Assembly: GCF_000829695.1 (NCBI RefSeq)
Contig: NZ_BBNN01000057.1
Location: 1 to 35,558 of the forward strand
Direction of reading: 5' to 3'
Origin: Streptomyces sp. NBRC 110035
Lineage (GTDB): Bacteria > Actinomycetota > Actinomycetes > Streptomycetales > Streptomycetaceae
DNA length: 35,558 nucleotides
Shown here: piece by piece, positions 8,760-16,956 of the stretch
Layout of the letters: each line of letters opens with the position of its first letter
Position numbering within the stretch: position 1 is the stretch's first letter
Made by a program: the position numbers and the translations under genes
Notes under the pieces: generated by a model
Database searches by the model: none
What the model was told of the DNA's origin: nothing
Seen by the model: the letters and a program-made list of their open reading frames with translations, nothing else

Positions 8760-9391
8760 TCAGTCGTGGCGGGCGAGCTTGGCCGCGGACACGAGCAGGA
8801 TCAGGGCCAGCGCGGGGATGAGGACCGCGTCGGAGAACACTCCGAGCAGCAGGCCGCCGAGGACCGCGCCGGCGATCGAGCCCGCGGCCATGAAAAGGGT
8901 GAAGCGGAGGTTGGCACCCAGGACGGCGAAGCTGCCGTCGCGGCTGCAGCGGGCGAAGGCCACCAGTATGGTCGGCAGGGACACCAGCAGGGACAGACTT
9001 CCCGCCGTCTTGATGTCCAGGCCGAACAGCAGCACGATCGTCGGGATCAGCAGCTCACCCCCGGCCACGCCCATGATCGCGGCGCCCACCCCGATACCGA
9101 AGCCGGCCACGGCCGCGCAGGGCACCTGTGCCCACAGCGGCAGCGCGAGCGTTCCCAGGATGGCGCTGTGGGTGATAAGCAGGGCTGCGGCCATCAGGAC
9201 CATCAGCGCCGCCAGCACCTTGTACAGGGTGCAGCTGCGCATCCTGACCGCCCACGATGCTCCGGCCCACGCGCCCAGCAGGCTTCCTGCCAGCAGGTTG
9301 ACCGCGACGGGCCAGTGCGCGGCCACTTCGGAGGCGGGCACCGCCGCCATGCGGGCGGGCAGCGCGACCAGGACCACGACCAGGGGGAAAG
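8760..9391 (-). pseudogene. TauE/SafE (TSUP) family anion exporter, 5' end missing
   Basis: About 210 residues of a TSUP membrane protein, a family linked to export of sulfite, sulfoacetate and other sulfur anions. The C-terminal repeat GVAGGELLIPTIVLLFGL and several hydrophobic helices are intact to the final SAAKLARHD stop at 8760. Towards the 5' end the protein can be followed to about AALPARMAAVPASEVAAH and then meets the 5'-deleted SulP gene at about 9391. Roughly the first 50 residues and the promoter are gone, so expression is unlikely. Confidence 0.8.
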
Positions 9392-10721
9392 GCCCTTCGC
9401 TTCGTTCACCATGGCCGTGGTCATCTCGATCGTCGGCGGCCGACGCGCGATGATCTCCGCTGCCACCGGCGCCATCGCCCTCGTGATCGCCCCGCTCAAC
9501 CGGGAGCACGGCCTGGGCTACCTGATCGCCGCCGTCATCCTCGCCGGGATCATCCAGGTCGCGCTCGGGGTACTCGGCGTCGCGAAGCTGATGCGGTTCG
9601 TGCCCCGCTCGGTGATGGTCGGTTTCGTCAACGCCCTCGCCATCCTGATCTTCATGGCCCAGGTCCCCGAGATGCACGACGTCCCGTGGCCGGTGTATCC
9701 GCTGATCGCGGCCGGGCTGGCGCTGATGGTGTTCTTCCCGAAGGTCACCACCGTGATCCCGGCCCCGCTCGTCTCCATCGTCATCCTCACCGTGATCACG
9801 GTCGCCGCCGGGATCGCCGTGCCGACCGTGGGCGACAAGGGTGCTCTGCCGTCCTCCCTGCCCGTGCCCGGCCTGCCGGACGTGCCGTTCACCCTCGACA
9901 CCCTGACCACCATCGCCCCGTACGCCTTCGCGATGGCACTGGTCGGCCTCATGGAGTCCCTGATGACCGCCAAGCTCGTCGACGACATCACCGACAGCCA
10001 CTCATCCGAGACCCGCGAGTCCATCGGCCAGGGCATTGCCAACATCGTCACCGGCTTCTTCGGCGGCATGGGCGGCTGCGCCATGATCGGCCAGACCATG
10101 ATCAACGTGAAGGTCTCCGGCGCCCGCACCCGCCTCTCCACGTTCCTTGCCGGCACCTTCCTGATGGTGCTGTGCATCGTGTTCGGGCCGGTCGTCTCCG
10201 ACATTCCGATGGCCGCCCTGGTCGCGGTGATGGTGATGGTGGCGTTCGCGACGTTCGACTGGCACTCCATCGCGCCCAAGACCCTCAAGCGGATGCCCGG
10301 CGGGGAGATCGCCGTCATGGTCATCACCGTGATCGTGGTGGTCGCCACCGACAATCTCGCCATCGGTGTCGTCGTGGGTTCCGTCACCGCGATGGTCATC
10401 TTCGCCAAGCGCGTCGCCCACCTCGCGAACGTCACCGCCGTCACCGACCCCGACGGCACCAGCGTCGTCTACTCCGTGACGGGCGAGCTGTTCTTCGCCT
10501 CCTCCAACGACCTCGTCGGGCAGTTCGCCTACGCCACCGACCCCGACAAAGTCGTCATCGACCTCAGCGCGGCCCACATCTGGGACGCCTCCTCGGTGGC
10601 AGCCCTCGACGCCATCGAGACCAAGTACGCCCAGCGCGGCAAGAGCGTGGAAATCATCGGCCTCAACGACCCCAGCGCCGACCTCCACGGCAAACTCACC
10701 GGCGAACTCGCCAGCCACTGA
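9391..10721 (+). pseudogene. SulP-family anion transporter with STAS domain, 5' end missing
   Basis: The frame enters SulP sequence in mid-protein at FASFTMAVVISIVGG and then runs without break through the transmembrane core (including GLMESLMTAKLVDDITD and GFFGGMGGCAMIGQTMINVK) to a C-terminal STAS domain (VVIDLSAAHIWDASSVAALD). SulP proteins move sulfate, bicarbonate or related anions. The normal first 40-60 residues, including the first helix, are missing. The first usable ATG (9412) has no ribosome site and lies inside a membrane segment. The break coincides with that of the TSUP gene on the other strand. Confidence 0.85.
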
Positions 10722-10744
10722 ACCGTCCCCCGCGACATACCGAG

Positions 10745-10768
10745 AGGACCCCGGCCCGTCGGGGTCCC
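10745..10768 (+). terminator. Hairpin after the SulP gene
   Basis: GGACCCCG at 10746-10753 pairs perfectly with CGGGGTCC at 10760-10767 around a 6-base loop, 24 bases after the SulP stop. There is only a weak T tract (CTT), usual for actinomycete terminators. Confidence 0.6.
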
Positions 10769-11116
10769 TTGGCGTTCTCTGCGTGCCGGTAGCAACGCCT
10801 CTGCGCAGCCCATCAGCTCGGCCCGGCCGTCTCGATCGTCGGCGGCCGACCCTTGCGCCTGCTGGACGATGTCGGGGAATGCCCTCCGTGGCGACGTCGA
10901 GGTTCTCCGCCGTGTGCAGTCGCCGGTAGATCGCGTTGCGGCGGCCGGCACGGAGGCGACCCAGCCCCCCCTGCCTTGACGCTCTCCGGTCCGGGTCTCC
11001 GGGAAGGTCTTCGCTGGTTCGCTGATCAGCAGGGCCGCGGTGACCCCGATCCTGCCGGCATCGACAGACGGCGATGCCGCGACCAACGGGTGCGCCCATG
11101 TCGCCGAAGCTCCGTG
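10769..11116. other. Region of degraded coding fragments
   Basis: No intact gene is visible between the SulP terminator and the Crp/Fnr stop. On the minus strand, short coding-like pieces appear in changing frames (for example ALLISEPAKTFPETRTGERQ at about 11000-11060 and RRNAIYRRLHTAENLDVATE at about 10890-10950). They look like leftovers of one or two genes I cannot identify. A 21-base copy of SulP-internal sequence lies at 10830-10850. Confidence 0.4.
10830..10850 (+). repeat. 21-bp direct repeat, copy 2 (copy 1 at 9424-9444)
   Basis: The 21 bases at 10830-10850 are identical to 9424-9444 inside the SulP gene, in the same orientation and 1,406 bases apart. The sequence centres on CGATCGTCGGCGGCCG. 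The flanks do not match. Confidence 0.75.
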
Positions 11117-11830
11117 CTACCCGCCCTCGTCGCGCAGCCGGTCCGGATCCAGCACGGTGATGCGGCCCCGGCCCAGCCGCAGCAGACCCCGGTCGGCCAG
11201 GTCACGCAGCACCTTGGTGACCGTCTCACGGGACGTGCCGGCCAGGGCGGCCACCTGCTCATGGGTGAGGGCGACCTGCGGATGTGAGGCCATGGGGCGC
11301 AGCGCCCGGGTCGCCGGTTTCGCGGGGATGAGGGTGATCAGGGTGCAGGCGACGCGCTGGGCGACGGATTTGAAGACGGTGTCGGACAGGCGCTGTTCGA
11401 GGTCGGCGAGGCGGCGGCCGAGGATCGCGGTGATCCGGGCGGCGATCCTCGGCTCCGAGAGCAGCAGCCGGTGGACGTCGTCGCGGCTCATCACGCAGAC
11501 GGTCACGTCGTCGAGGGCTTCGGCGTAGTTGCCGTACATGCGCTGCCCGAGCAGCACCATCTCACCGAAGATCGTGCCGGGGTTGATGATCGCCGTGGTC
11601 AGGGCGCGGCCCTCGGCAGAGACGCGGAAGACGCGGATGCGTCCGCGTTTGAGGATGAACAGCACCTCGCACGGCTGGGGCGGGGAGTACAGGATCTCGC
11701 CGGCGGTGTAGGTCTTCATCGGTGCGGCTTGCGCGATGGCCGCCATTTCCGGCTCGCTCAGGTCGCAGAAGATGTCGACTTCTGACAGGCACCAGGTACG
11801 GTCGGCGTCTTCCTGATGGCTCTCGCGCAT
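11117..11830 (-). CDS. Crp/Fnr-family transcriptional regulator
   Basis: A 237-residue protein with an N-terminal cyclic-nucleotide-binding beta-barrel (IFCDLSEPEMAAIAQ, GEILYSPPQPCEVLFILKRG, GTIFGEMVLLGQRMYGNYAE), a dimerisation helix, and a C-terminal Crp-type winged helix (THEQVAALAGTSRETVTKVL, LADRGLLRLGRGRITVLD). No N-terminal Cys cluster of the oxygen-sensing FNR type is present, so the signal is unknown. I chose ATG 11830, with GAGGA about ten bases upstream; an in-frame ATG at 11932 would add 34 residues but has no spaced ribosome site. It lies downstream of a small membrane protein gene whose promoter region carries a Crp-like dyad. Confidence 0.88.
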   Translation of the reverse strand: MRESHQEDADRTWCLSEVDIFCDLSEPEMAAIAQAAPMKTYTAGEILYSPPQPCEVLFILKRGRIRVFRVSAEGRALTTAIINPGTIFGEMVLLGQRMYGNYAEALDDVTVCVMSRDDVHRLLLSEPRIAARITAILGRRLADLEQRLSDTVFKSVAQRVACTLITLIPAKPATRALRPMASHPQVALTHEQVAALAGTSRETVTKVLRDLADRGLLRLGRGRITVLDPDRLRDEGG

Positions 11831-12063
11831 GCGGCCTATGTCCTCGCGTCGGCCCGGGGCCCAGGGCGGCGGTGCCGCACCCCAAGGCGGGGCCGCCAGG
11901 GCGTCGGCGCCGTCAACCAGACAATAAGTCATCTCCTCGCCAATCGGCGCGTATCCGCTGTCCTGTGTCTCTTCGGACGGGTGATGGCCCTCCAGTGGAG
12001 CACCCCGGGGCGGTGACGCCGCGGCCGGGGTGCCAGCCGGATCCGGTGCTGCGGGTCCCATGC

Positions 12064-12546
12064 TCAGGCCGAGCCTGTTCGCCGCTTGCCCATCATCGAG
12101 GCGATGCAGGCGTAGGCCAGTCCCAGCAGCAGTCCGAAGACGAGATGCGCGCCGAAGCTGGAGCGGGTGACGGCGTTCCACTCGAAGACCGGCATGCCCA
12201 TGTTGGCGGGCATGATCCACATCGCTCCGATCAGCCACGCCACGGCGCCGTACCCCAGCCCGAGTACGGCCGCGGGCATCATCTTCTGGGCGTAGTTCCC
12301 GAGCAGTGCTCCGAAGGCCAAGCCGAAGGAGACGGCGATGGCCAGGTGGATCAGCCAGCCCGCGACGGCGTTGGTGGAGCCCAGCAGACCGGCGACCATG
12401 GTGATCATCGCCGTGTCCATGATCGGCCTGGAGACGGACATCCAGATGCCCATGCCGATGCCCCCGACGACGCCGGCTGCGGCGCCCCACGCGGCGTGCA
12501 GCGGGATGACAGCTGCTCCGGGGGTTACCTGCAGGGTGGTTGCCAT
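12064..12546 (-). CDS. Small multi-pass membrane protein of unknown function
   Basis: A 160-residue protein with about four hydrophobic segments: GAAAGVVGGIGMGIWMSV, the MITMVAGLLGSTNAVAGWLI block, an IAVSFGLAFGALLG helix, and AVLGLGYGAVAWLIGAMWIM, then a last helix HLVFGLLLGLAYACIASMMG. Met residues are frequent around MPANMGMPVFEW. I do not recognise a family with an established function. ATG 12546 has an AGAGG ribosome site. It lies between the flavoprotein gene (82-base gap) and the Crp/Fnr gene, all on the minus strand. Its upstream region holds the Crp-like dyad at 12614-12637, suggesting control by the neighbouring regulator. Confidence 0.78.
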   Translation of the reverse strand: MATTLQVTPGAAVIPLHAAWGAAAGVVGGIGMGIWMSVSRPIMDTAMITMVAGLLGSTNAVAGWLIHLAIAVSFGLAFGALLGNYAQKMMPAAVLGLGYGAVAWLIGAMWIMPANMGMPVFEWNAVTRSSFGAHLVFGLLLGLAYACIASMMGKRRTGSA

Positions 12547-12613
12547 GGTGTAAGACCTCTCTGTCTGCGTGTGTCTTGCTTCCCTGCCGACGCTAGGGCC
12601 AGTGCATCGGGAA

Positions 12614-12637
12614 GGTATGTGACCGCGCTTACGTACC
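12614..12637. promoter_or_regulatory. Crp/Fnr-like dyad upstream of the membrane protein gene
   Basis: A 24-bp imperfect palindrome, matching its own reverse complement at 18 of 24 positions, with a TGTGA-N6-TTACG core at 12618-12633. This resembles Crp-type operators (TGTGA-N6-TCACA). It lies 68 bases upstream of the start at 12546 and overlaps the end of the flavoprotein gene. The adjacent Crp/Fnr protein is the obvious candidate ligand. Confidence 0.45.
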
Positions 12638-13813
12638 GGCAGGTAGAAGCACTGATTCGTCGGCGTACGCGGCGGCGAGCTGGTCGATCTGCTGGTAGCC
12701 GGTGCGCAGCAGGAAGGTGCTGAGGCGGCCGTAGGACTTGGCGCCGAGGATGAAGAAGTGCGGCTCGGGGTTGCGCAGGGCCTCGATCCCGGCGGACGGC
12801 TGAGCGAGGCAGTCCCCGCCCGCGGATTTGAGCAGGGCTGCGGAAAGGTTCATGGGCGCACCGGTGGCGTAGCACTCGTGGACCTGCAACTGCCGGTAGA
12901 GGGAGGCGTCGCCGGTGTATCCGGTCAGCGCCACGATGTGGTCGCAGACGAGCTCGCGTGGGCCGCCGGCGGTGGCGAGGGTGACGCGCACCCGGTCGCC
13001 GGCGGGGCTGAGGGTCTGGACGTGGGCGCCGGTGTGCACGGTGACACGTTCGTTGGCGCCGTCGGTGAGGGCCTGGGAGGTGTCGACGAGGTGTTGGCGG
13101 CCGGGCAGGGTGTCGTCCGGTACGGCGCCCCAGTCGGGTTCCGGGCTGCGCACCGCCCATTCGATGCGGGTGCCGGGCAGGGCGGCGAGGTCGCGGGCTG
13201 CGGTCTGGGCGGACTTCCCGGCGCCGGCGAGCAGGACGGTTCCCGCCCAGCGGCTGGGGTCGGCGGTGTCCGGGAGAGTGCGGGTGATGCGGTCGGCGAG
13301 GGCGCGCTCGCCGGGGGCGGGGATGCCGCCGGGGCCCAGGGTGTTGGGGTGGGAGTAGGTGCCGGTGCAGTCCAGGACGAGGTCGGCCTCGGCGGTGTCC
13401 TCGCCTTCGGGAGTGTCCAGCAGGAGAGTGAAGGGCACGGCGGCCCGGAGGCCGGTGCCGATGTGCTCGTGCTTGAGCAGGCCGGTGCGGGCGATGGCCG
13501 AGACACGGGTGCGCAGCCGGATGCAGCCCTCGAGAGCGGGCAGCGCGGCGACCGGGCCGAGCAGGCGGTTCGCGAGTTCGGCTCCGGTAGGGCAGTCGCG
13601 GCCCTGGGGGGCGTTCGGCAGATGCGTGCGCATCCGGTGGGAGACGTTCAGGTCCCACGGGGTGAAGAGGCGGACGTGGCCCCAGGCCCGCACGTGCGCG
13701 GCGACGGTGTCCGCGGCTTCGTAGATGGTGAACGGCCATCCGGCGTCGGTGCAGGCGAGGGCTGCGTCGAGGCCGACGGGGCCGGCGCCGAGGATCGCGA
13801 CGTGCCGCTTCAT
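12629..13813 (-). CDS. Flavin-dependent monooxygenase-like oxidoreductase
   Basis: A 394-residue FAD/NAD(P) protein. The FAD motif VAILGAGPVGLDAALAC is at the N-terminus, followed by the segment FTPWDLNVSHRMRTHLP. A second nucleotide-binding motif, VLLAGAGKSAQTAARDL, lies near residue 190, and FFILGAKSYGRLSTF with GYQQIDQLAA lies near the C-terminus. The two Rossmann motifs and the lack of a redox Cys pair fit the flavin monooxygenase/lysine N-hydroxylase-like group. The ATG has GGGAG six bases upstream. It is the last gene of the arsenic operon, 23 bases after the radical SAM gene, so oxidation or thiol-arsenic tailoring of an intermediate is possible. The substrate is inference only. Confidence 0.75.
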   Translation of the reverse strand: MKRHVAILGAGPVGLDAALACTDAGWPFTIYEAADTVAAHVRAWGHVRLFTPWDLNVSHRMRTHLPNAPQGRDCPTGAELANRLLGPVAALPALEGCIRLRTRVSAIARTGLLKHEHIGTGLRAAVPFTLLLDTPEGEDTAEADLVLDCTGTYSHPNTLGPGGIPAPGERALADRITRTLPDTADPSRWAGTVLLAGAGKSAQTAARDLAALPGTRIEWAVRSPEPDWGAVPDDTLPGRQHLVDTSQALTDGANERVTVHTGAHVQTLSPAGDRVRVTLATAGGPRELVCDHIVALTGYTGDASLYRQLQVHECYATGAPMNLSAALLKSAGGDCLAQPSAGIEALRNPEPHFFILGAKSYGRLSTFLLRTGYQQIDQLAAAYADESVLLPAGT

Positions 13814-13836
13814 GGCGGTCTCCCTTTCCGTAAGGG

Positions 13837-15513
13837 TCAGATGGCGCAGTGGACGGGGCGGGGCAGGGTGCCGTCGGTGAGGCGGGCGGCGAAGAACCGC
13901 TCGGTCACGAGCTGTTGGCCGGTGGCGAGAGGGGTGCCTGCGGGTGCGAGGTGCAGGTCGGGGCTGGTGGCGAGGTCGGCGCCGGCGGGGTGCCAGTGCA
14001 GTCCGTCGGCGGTGACGGTCAGTTCGGGGATGCTGGAGTCCTCGCCGATCTCCACTCCGGTCTCGGCGAAGCCGCGGCGCAGCAGCGGGCGTACGGCGAA
14101 GTGGTCGGTGGGCAGGCCGAGTCCCGCCAGTAGCTGGGCGGCGTCGGGGATCTCGTGGGTGTTTTCCGGTGTTTCGGTGAGGGCGACGCGCGGAGGCAGA
14201 CCGAGGTCGATCAGGTGGCGGATGCCGTCCATGGTGCGCTGCCAGGAGCCGTCGCCTCGGTGTGCGTCGTGGGTCGCGGCGGTGGCGCCGTCCAGGGAGG
14301 TCTGGACGGTGAGCTTGCGGCCGGCCAGATCCGCGAGGCCGTCGGCACGCCGGCCGCGCAGCAGCATCGCATTGGTCATCACGACGGTGGGCAGTTCGGC
14401 GGAGGCGTAGTCGAGGAGGGCGATGACGTCAGGGTGCAGGAAGGGCTCGCCACCGGTGAGATACAGCTCGGTGAACCCCGCCTGCACTGCCTCGTCGACA
14501 AGGGCGCGGAAGGCGTCGATGGTCAGGGTGCGGGGAGCCGCCTTCGGGGAGGAGGCGACCGCGCAGTAGTCGCAGGCCAGGTTGCAGTGGAAGTTGGAGT
14601 AGATCCACAGCCGGGACGGAAAGTACGGGGTGTCGAACAGGGGGACCACCGGCCGGTCGTCTTCCGGGACCCGCGGTGTGCTCTTTCCCCAGCCGTCGTC
14701 GGCGGGGCGGAATCCGGAGGGCAGAGTGGAGCGGTAGAGGTGGTAGCGGCCCCGGGAGCGCTCACGCGGCGGCAGGATTTCCAGGCAGGTGGTCCACCAG
14801 CCGGTCTCGATGGTCTCTGCGAAGATCTCGGGGAGTCCGGCGGCGCGCATCGAGCGGGCCTGGGCTTGCCAGTCGTACGCGAGAGGGATCAGTTCGGCGG
14901 TGATGTGCCCGTCGGTCAGGTCGAGGATCGCGTACCAGACCTCTCGGCGGCCGTCGTTGGCGGGTTTGCCGAGTACGCCGACGTTGACGGCGAGGGTGTC
15001 GCCGATGCGCCGCTGCCAGGGCAATCCGCTGTGGGTGCACAGCACCACGTCGGCCCCGGATGCCTCGGCTCGCAGGCGATGCTGCTTCTCGGGGAGCGAC
15101 TCCCACCAGAAGTCGTTCAGTGCCAGGGTCGAGCCGTGGACCATGTGGACGTCGACGCCGTCGATGGTCTCCCGGCGTTCGGTGGGCAGGGTGCCCATCC
15201 AGGCGGCGAAGTCGCGGCTGGTGGTGGCGAGCGTGTGGTCGTAGATGAGTTGGGCGTACTCGTTGTCCTTGGCGTCGCGGTAGCCGCAGCCGCAGTCGGT
15301 GTCGCCGCGGGCGATGGCCACGTCGTAGTTCCCGGCGACGCACTCGATGCCGTTGTCGGTGAGGATCGGCCACAGCGCGTCGACGTCGGCGCCGAATCCG
15401 CCGAGGTCGCCGAGGCAGAACAGACGTTCGCAGTCGCGGGCGCGGGCGTCGTCGACGAATGCCTGGAGGGCGTGCGGGTTGCCGTAGGGTCCTCCGCAGA
15501 CTGCGATGCGCAT
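13837..15513 (-). CDS. Metallophosphoesterase-like / radical SAM fusion protein
   Basis: A 558-residue two-domain protein. Residues 1 to about 230 have a calcineurin-type phosphoesterase outline (LFCLGDLGGFG, ECVAGNYD, VHMVHGS, VLCTHSGLPW). However, the first metal motif D-x-H-G-N reads GPYGN (Gly8, Tyr10), so part of the metal site is lost. From about residue 295 a radical SAM domain begins, with the cluster motif CNLACDYC (Cys310, Cys314, Cys317), the SAM-binding GGE (LTGGEPFLHPD), and a C-terminal region with few Cys. It is not of the ArsS type. It sits between the glycosyltransferase gene and the flavoprotein gene in the arsenic operon. It may catalyse the radical step on an arsenical or sugar; the true reaction is unknown. 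Confidence 0.82.
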   Translation of the reverse strand: MRIAVCGGPYGNPHALQAFVDDARARDCERLFCLGDLGGFGADVDALWPILTDNGIECVAGNYDVAIARGDTDCGCGYRDAKDNEYAQLIYDHTLATTSRDFAAWMGTLPTERRETIDGVDVHMVHGSTLALNDFWWESLPEKQHRLRAEASGADVVLCTHSGLPWQRRIGDTLAVNVGVLGKPANDGRREVWYAILDLTDGHITAELIPLAYDWQAQARSMRAAGLPEIFAETIETGWWTTCLEILPPRERSRGRYHLYRSTLPSGFRPADDGWGKSTPRVPEDDRPVVPLFDTPYFPSRLWIYSNFHCNLACDYCAVASSPKAAPRTLTIDAFRALVDEAVQAGFTELYLTGGEPFLHPDVIALLDYASAELPTVVMTNAMLLRGRRADGLADLAGRKLTVQTSLDGATAATHDAHRGDGSWQRTMDGIRHLIDLGLPPRVALTETPENTHEIPDAAQLLAGLGLPTDHFAVRPLLRRGFAETGVEIGEDSSIPELTVTADGLHWHPAGADLATSPDLHLAPAGTPLATGQQLVTERFFAARLTDGTLPRPVHCAI

Positions 15514-15556
15514 GGGGGTCGGTCTCCAAGGTGTCGTAGGGAGAGGGAGGGGGCGT

Positions 15557-16285
15557 TCAGGTACGGCTGGTCCGTGCCGCCTGCGGGGTCCTCTTCGGGA
15601 AGAGGCGGGGGCCGGCGGTGTAGCGGGCGCGGATGGCTTCGGGGGCGACGCCGGCGAAGTACAGCAGCTTGAGGTACTGCATGAAGGCGATCATGCGCCA
15701 GGTTCCGTGGGCGGCCAGGCGGCGTGAGGAGGCTGTCGACGTGGCGGGCAGCAGGAACAGCCGGCCCCGCTGGTGCAGGCGACGCGACATCTCCAGGTCC
15801 TCCATGATGGCCAGGTCGGGGAAGCCGCCGAGGGCGTCGAAGACGGTGCGGCGGATGAACATGGCCTGGTCGCCGAAGATGTGGTGGAGGCGGCGGGCGC
15901 GGGCGTTCGACGTCCATGCGAGGTAGTTCAGGGCGGGCGTCCTGTGGTCGAAGCGGAGGGTGAGGCCGCCTCCGGTCACGGCCGGGTCGGCGAGCGCGGC
16001 CCGGATCTGGCCCAGTGCGTCGGGATCGACGGCGGTGTCGGCGTGGATGAACCAGAGGATGTCGCCGTTCGCGTGCCGGGCGCCCTCGTTCATCTGTCTG
16101 GCCCGGCCGCGCTCGCTGGTGATCACGGTGGCGTGGCGGGAGGCGAGTTCGACGGTGGCGTCGGTGGAGCCGCCGTCCACGACGATCAGCTCGCAGTCGG
16201 GGAAGTTGCGGCACAGACGGCTCAGCGCGCTGTGGATGCCGACTTCCTCGTTCAGCACCGGAACGATGATCGACACTTGTGTCAT
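15557..16285 (-). CDS. Arsenosugar-type family 2 glycosyltransferase (TIGR04283-like)
   Basis: A 242-residue GT-A glycosyltransferase. It opens VSIIVPVLNEEVGIHSAL; VVDGGSTDATVELA follows, and IHADT supplies the DxD-like metal motif. LGGFPDLAIMEDLEMSRRL is the acceptor-side signature with the conserved ED. Proteins of this size and pattern form the group named for its association with arsenosugar biosynthesis. Its ATG overlaps the preceding stop (ATGA at 16282-16285), so it is coupled to the next glycosyltransferase gene. The pairing of both types is the strongest sign of the pathway. The donor sugar and acceptor are not known from sequence. Confidence 0.86.
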   Translation of the reverse strand: MTQVSIIVPVLNEEVGIHSALSRLCRNFPDCELIVVDGGSTDATVELASRHATVITSERGRARQMNEGARHANGDILWFIHADTAVDPDALGQIRAALADPAVTGGGLTLRFDHRTPALNYLAWTSNARARRLHHIFGDQAMFIRRTVFDALGGFPDLAIMEDLEMSRRLHQRGRLFLLPATSTASSRRLAAHGTWRMIAFMQYLKLLYFAGVAPEAIRARYTAGPRLFPKRTPQAARTSRT

Positions 16286-16956
16286 GGGCTCTCCGTGGGC
16301 TGGAGCAGGGCGGCGATCGCCGCGGGCAGCGCTGGATCCGTCAGGAGCGCGGCGGCGTCGTCGGGGGTGTCCAGGTCCCGCAGTGGACGCAGCAGTCCCA
16401 CGCTCAGTCCTTCGCAGGCGGCGAGGGCGCGGGTCGCCGCGAGTACCCGGTCCGTGCTCCAGGCATCGGGGTCGAGGGCGAAGAGCGAGGTGTGGGGTGC
16501 TCGAAGGCCGATCAGGTAGTAGCCGCCGTCGAGTGCAGGGCCCAGCGTCACGTCAAGGTCGTCCAGGGCGGTGAAGGCGGCGGTCAGGTGGCCGGCGGTG
16601 AGGGTCGGCGCGTCGGTGCCGATGACAAGGAGCGGGCGCGCGCCGTCGGTGAAGGCGTCGGTGACGGCCGCGGCCAGGCGCTGCCCGAGGTCTTCGCCGC
16701 GCTGCAGGAGCAACCGGACGCCGGCAGGCACTGCTGTGCCGAGGGTGTCTTCGCCGTCGGCCGGGGCGTAGGCGAGATAGGCCCTGGGGGTGTGGGCGGT
16801 GGTCAGCTGCATGGTGTGGCGGATGAGTTCGGCTTGGAGTTCCGCGCAGCGCTGGGGGTCCAAAAGGGGGTGCAGCCGGGTCTTGACTGTGCCGGGCCGG
16901 GGCGCCTTGGCCATGACCAGGATCGCGGGGGTGCCCCCGTGGCCGGGGGTGTTCAC
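16282..16956 (-). CDS. Arsenosugar-type nucleotidyl/glycosyltransferase (TIGR04282-like)
   Basis: A 224-residue GT-A-fold protein related to nucleotidyltransferases. It shows the signature VMAKAPRPGTVKTRL near the N-terminus, QRGEDLGQRL in the middle, then LVIGTDAPTLTAGHL and LGPALDGGYYLIGL, which form the nucleotide-binding pocket, and LRDLDTPDDAA near the end. This protein type is named for co-occurrence with arsenosugar genes and usually travels with the TIGR04283 type, as here. The GTG start at 16956 overlaps the phosphorylase stop (GTGA). It probably activates or transfers a sugar in the same pathway; the exact reaction is not established. Confidence 0.85.
   Translation of the reverse strand: MNTPGHGGTPAILVMAKAPRPGTVKTRLHPLLDPQRCAELQAELIRHTMQLTTAHTPRAYLAYAPADGEDTLGTAVPAGVRLLLQRGEDLGQRLAAAVTDAFTDGARPLLVIGTDAPTLTAGHLTAAFTALDDLDVTLGPALDGGYYLIGLRAPHTSLFALDPDAWSTDRVLAATRALAACEGLSVGLLRPLRDLDTPDDAAALLTDPALPAAIAALLQPTESP

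Noticed and set aside
9412..10721. An intact SulP gene starting at ATG 9412
   Set aside because: There is no ribosome site and the start would fall inside a membrane helix, with the first helix missing.
10769..11116. A conjugative-element or recombinase gene remnant
   Set aside because: Pieces on the minus strand look coding but shift frames, and I could not match them to a family with any confidence.
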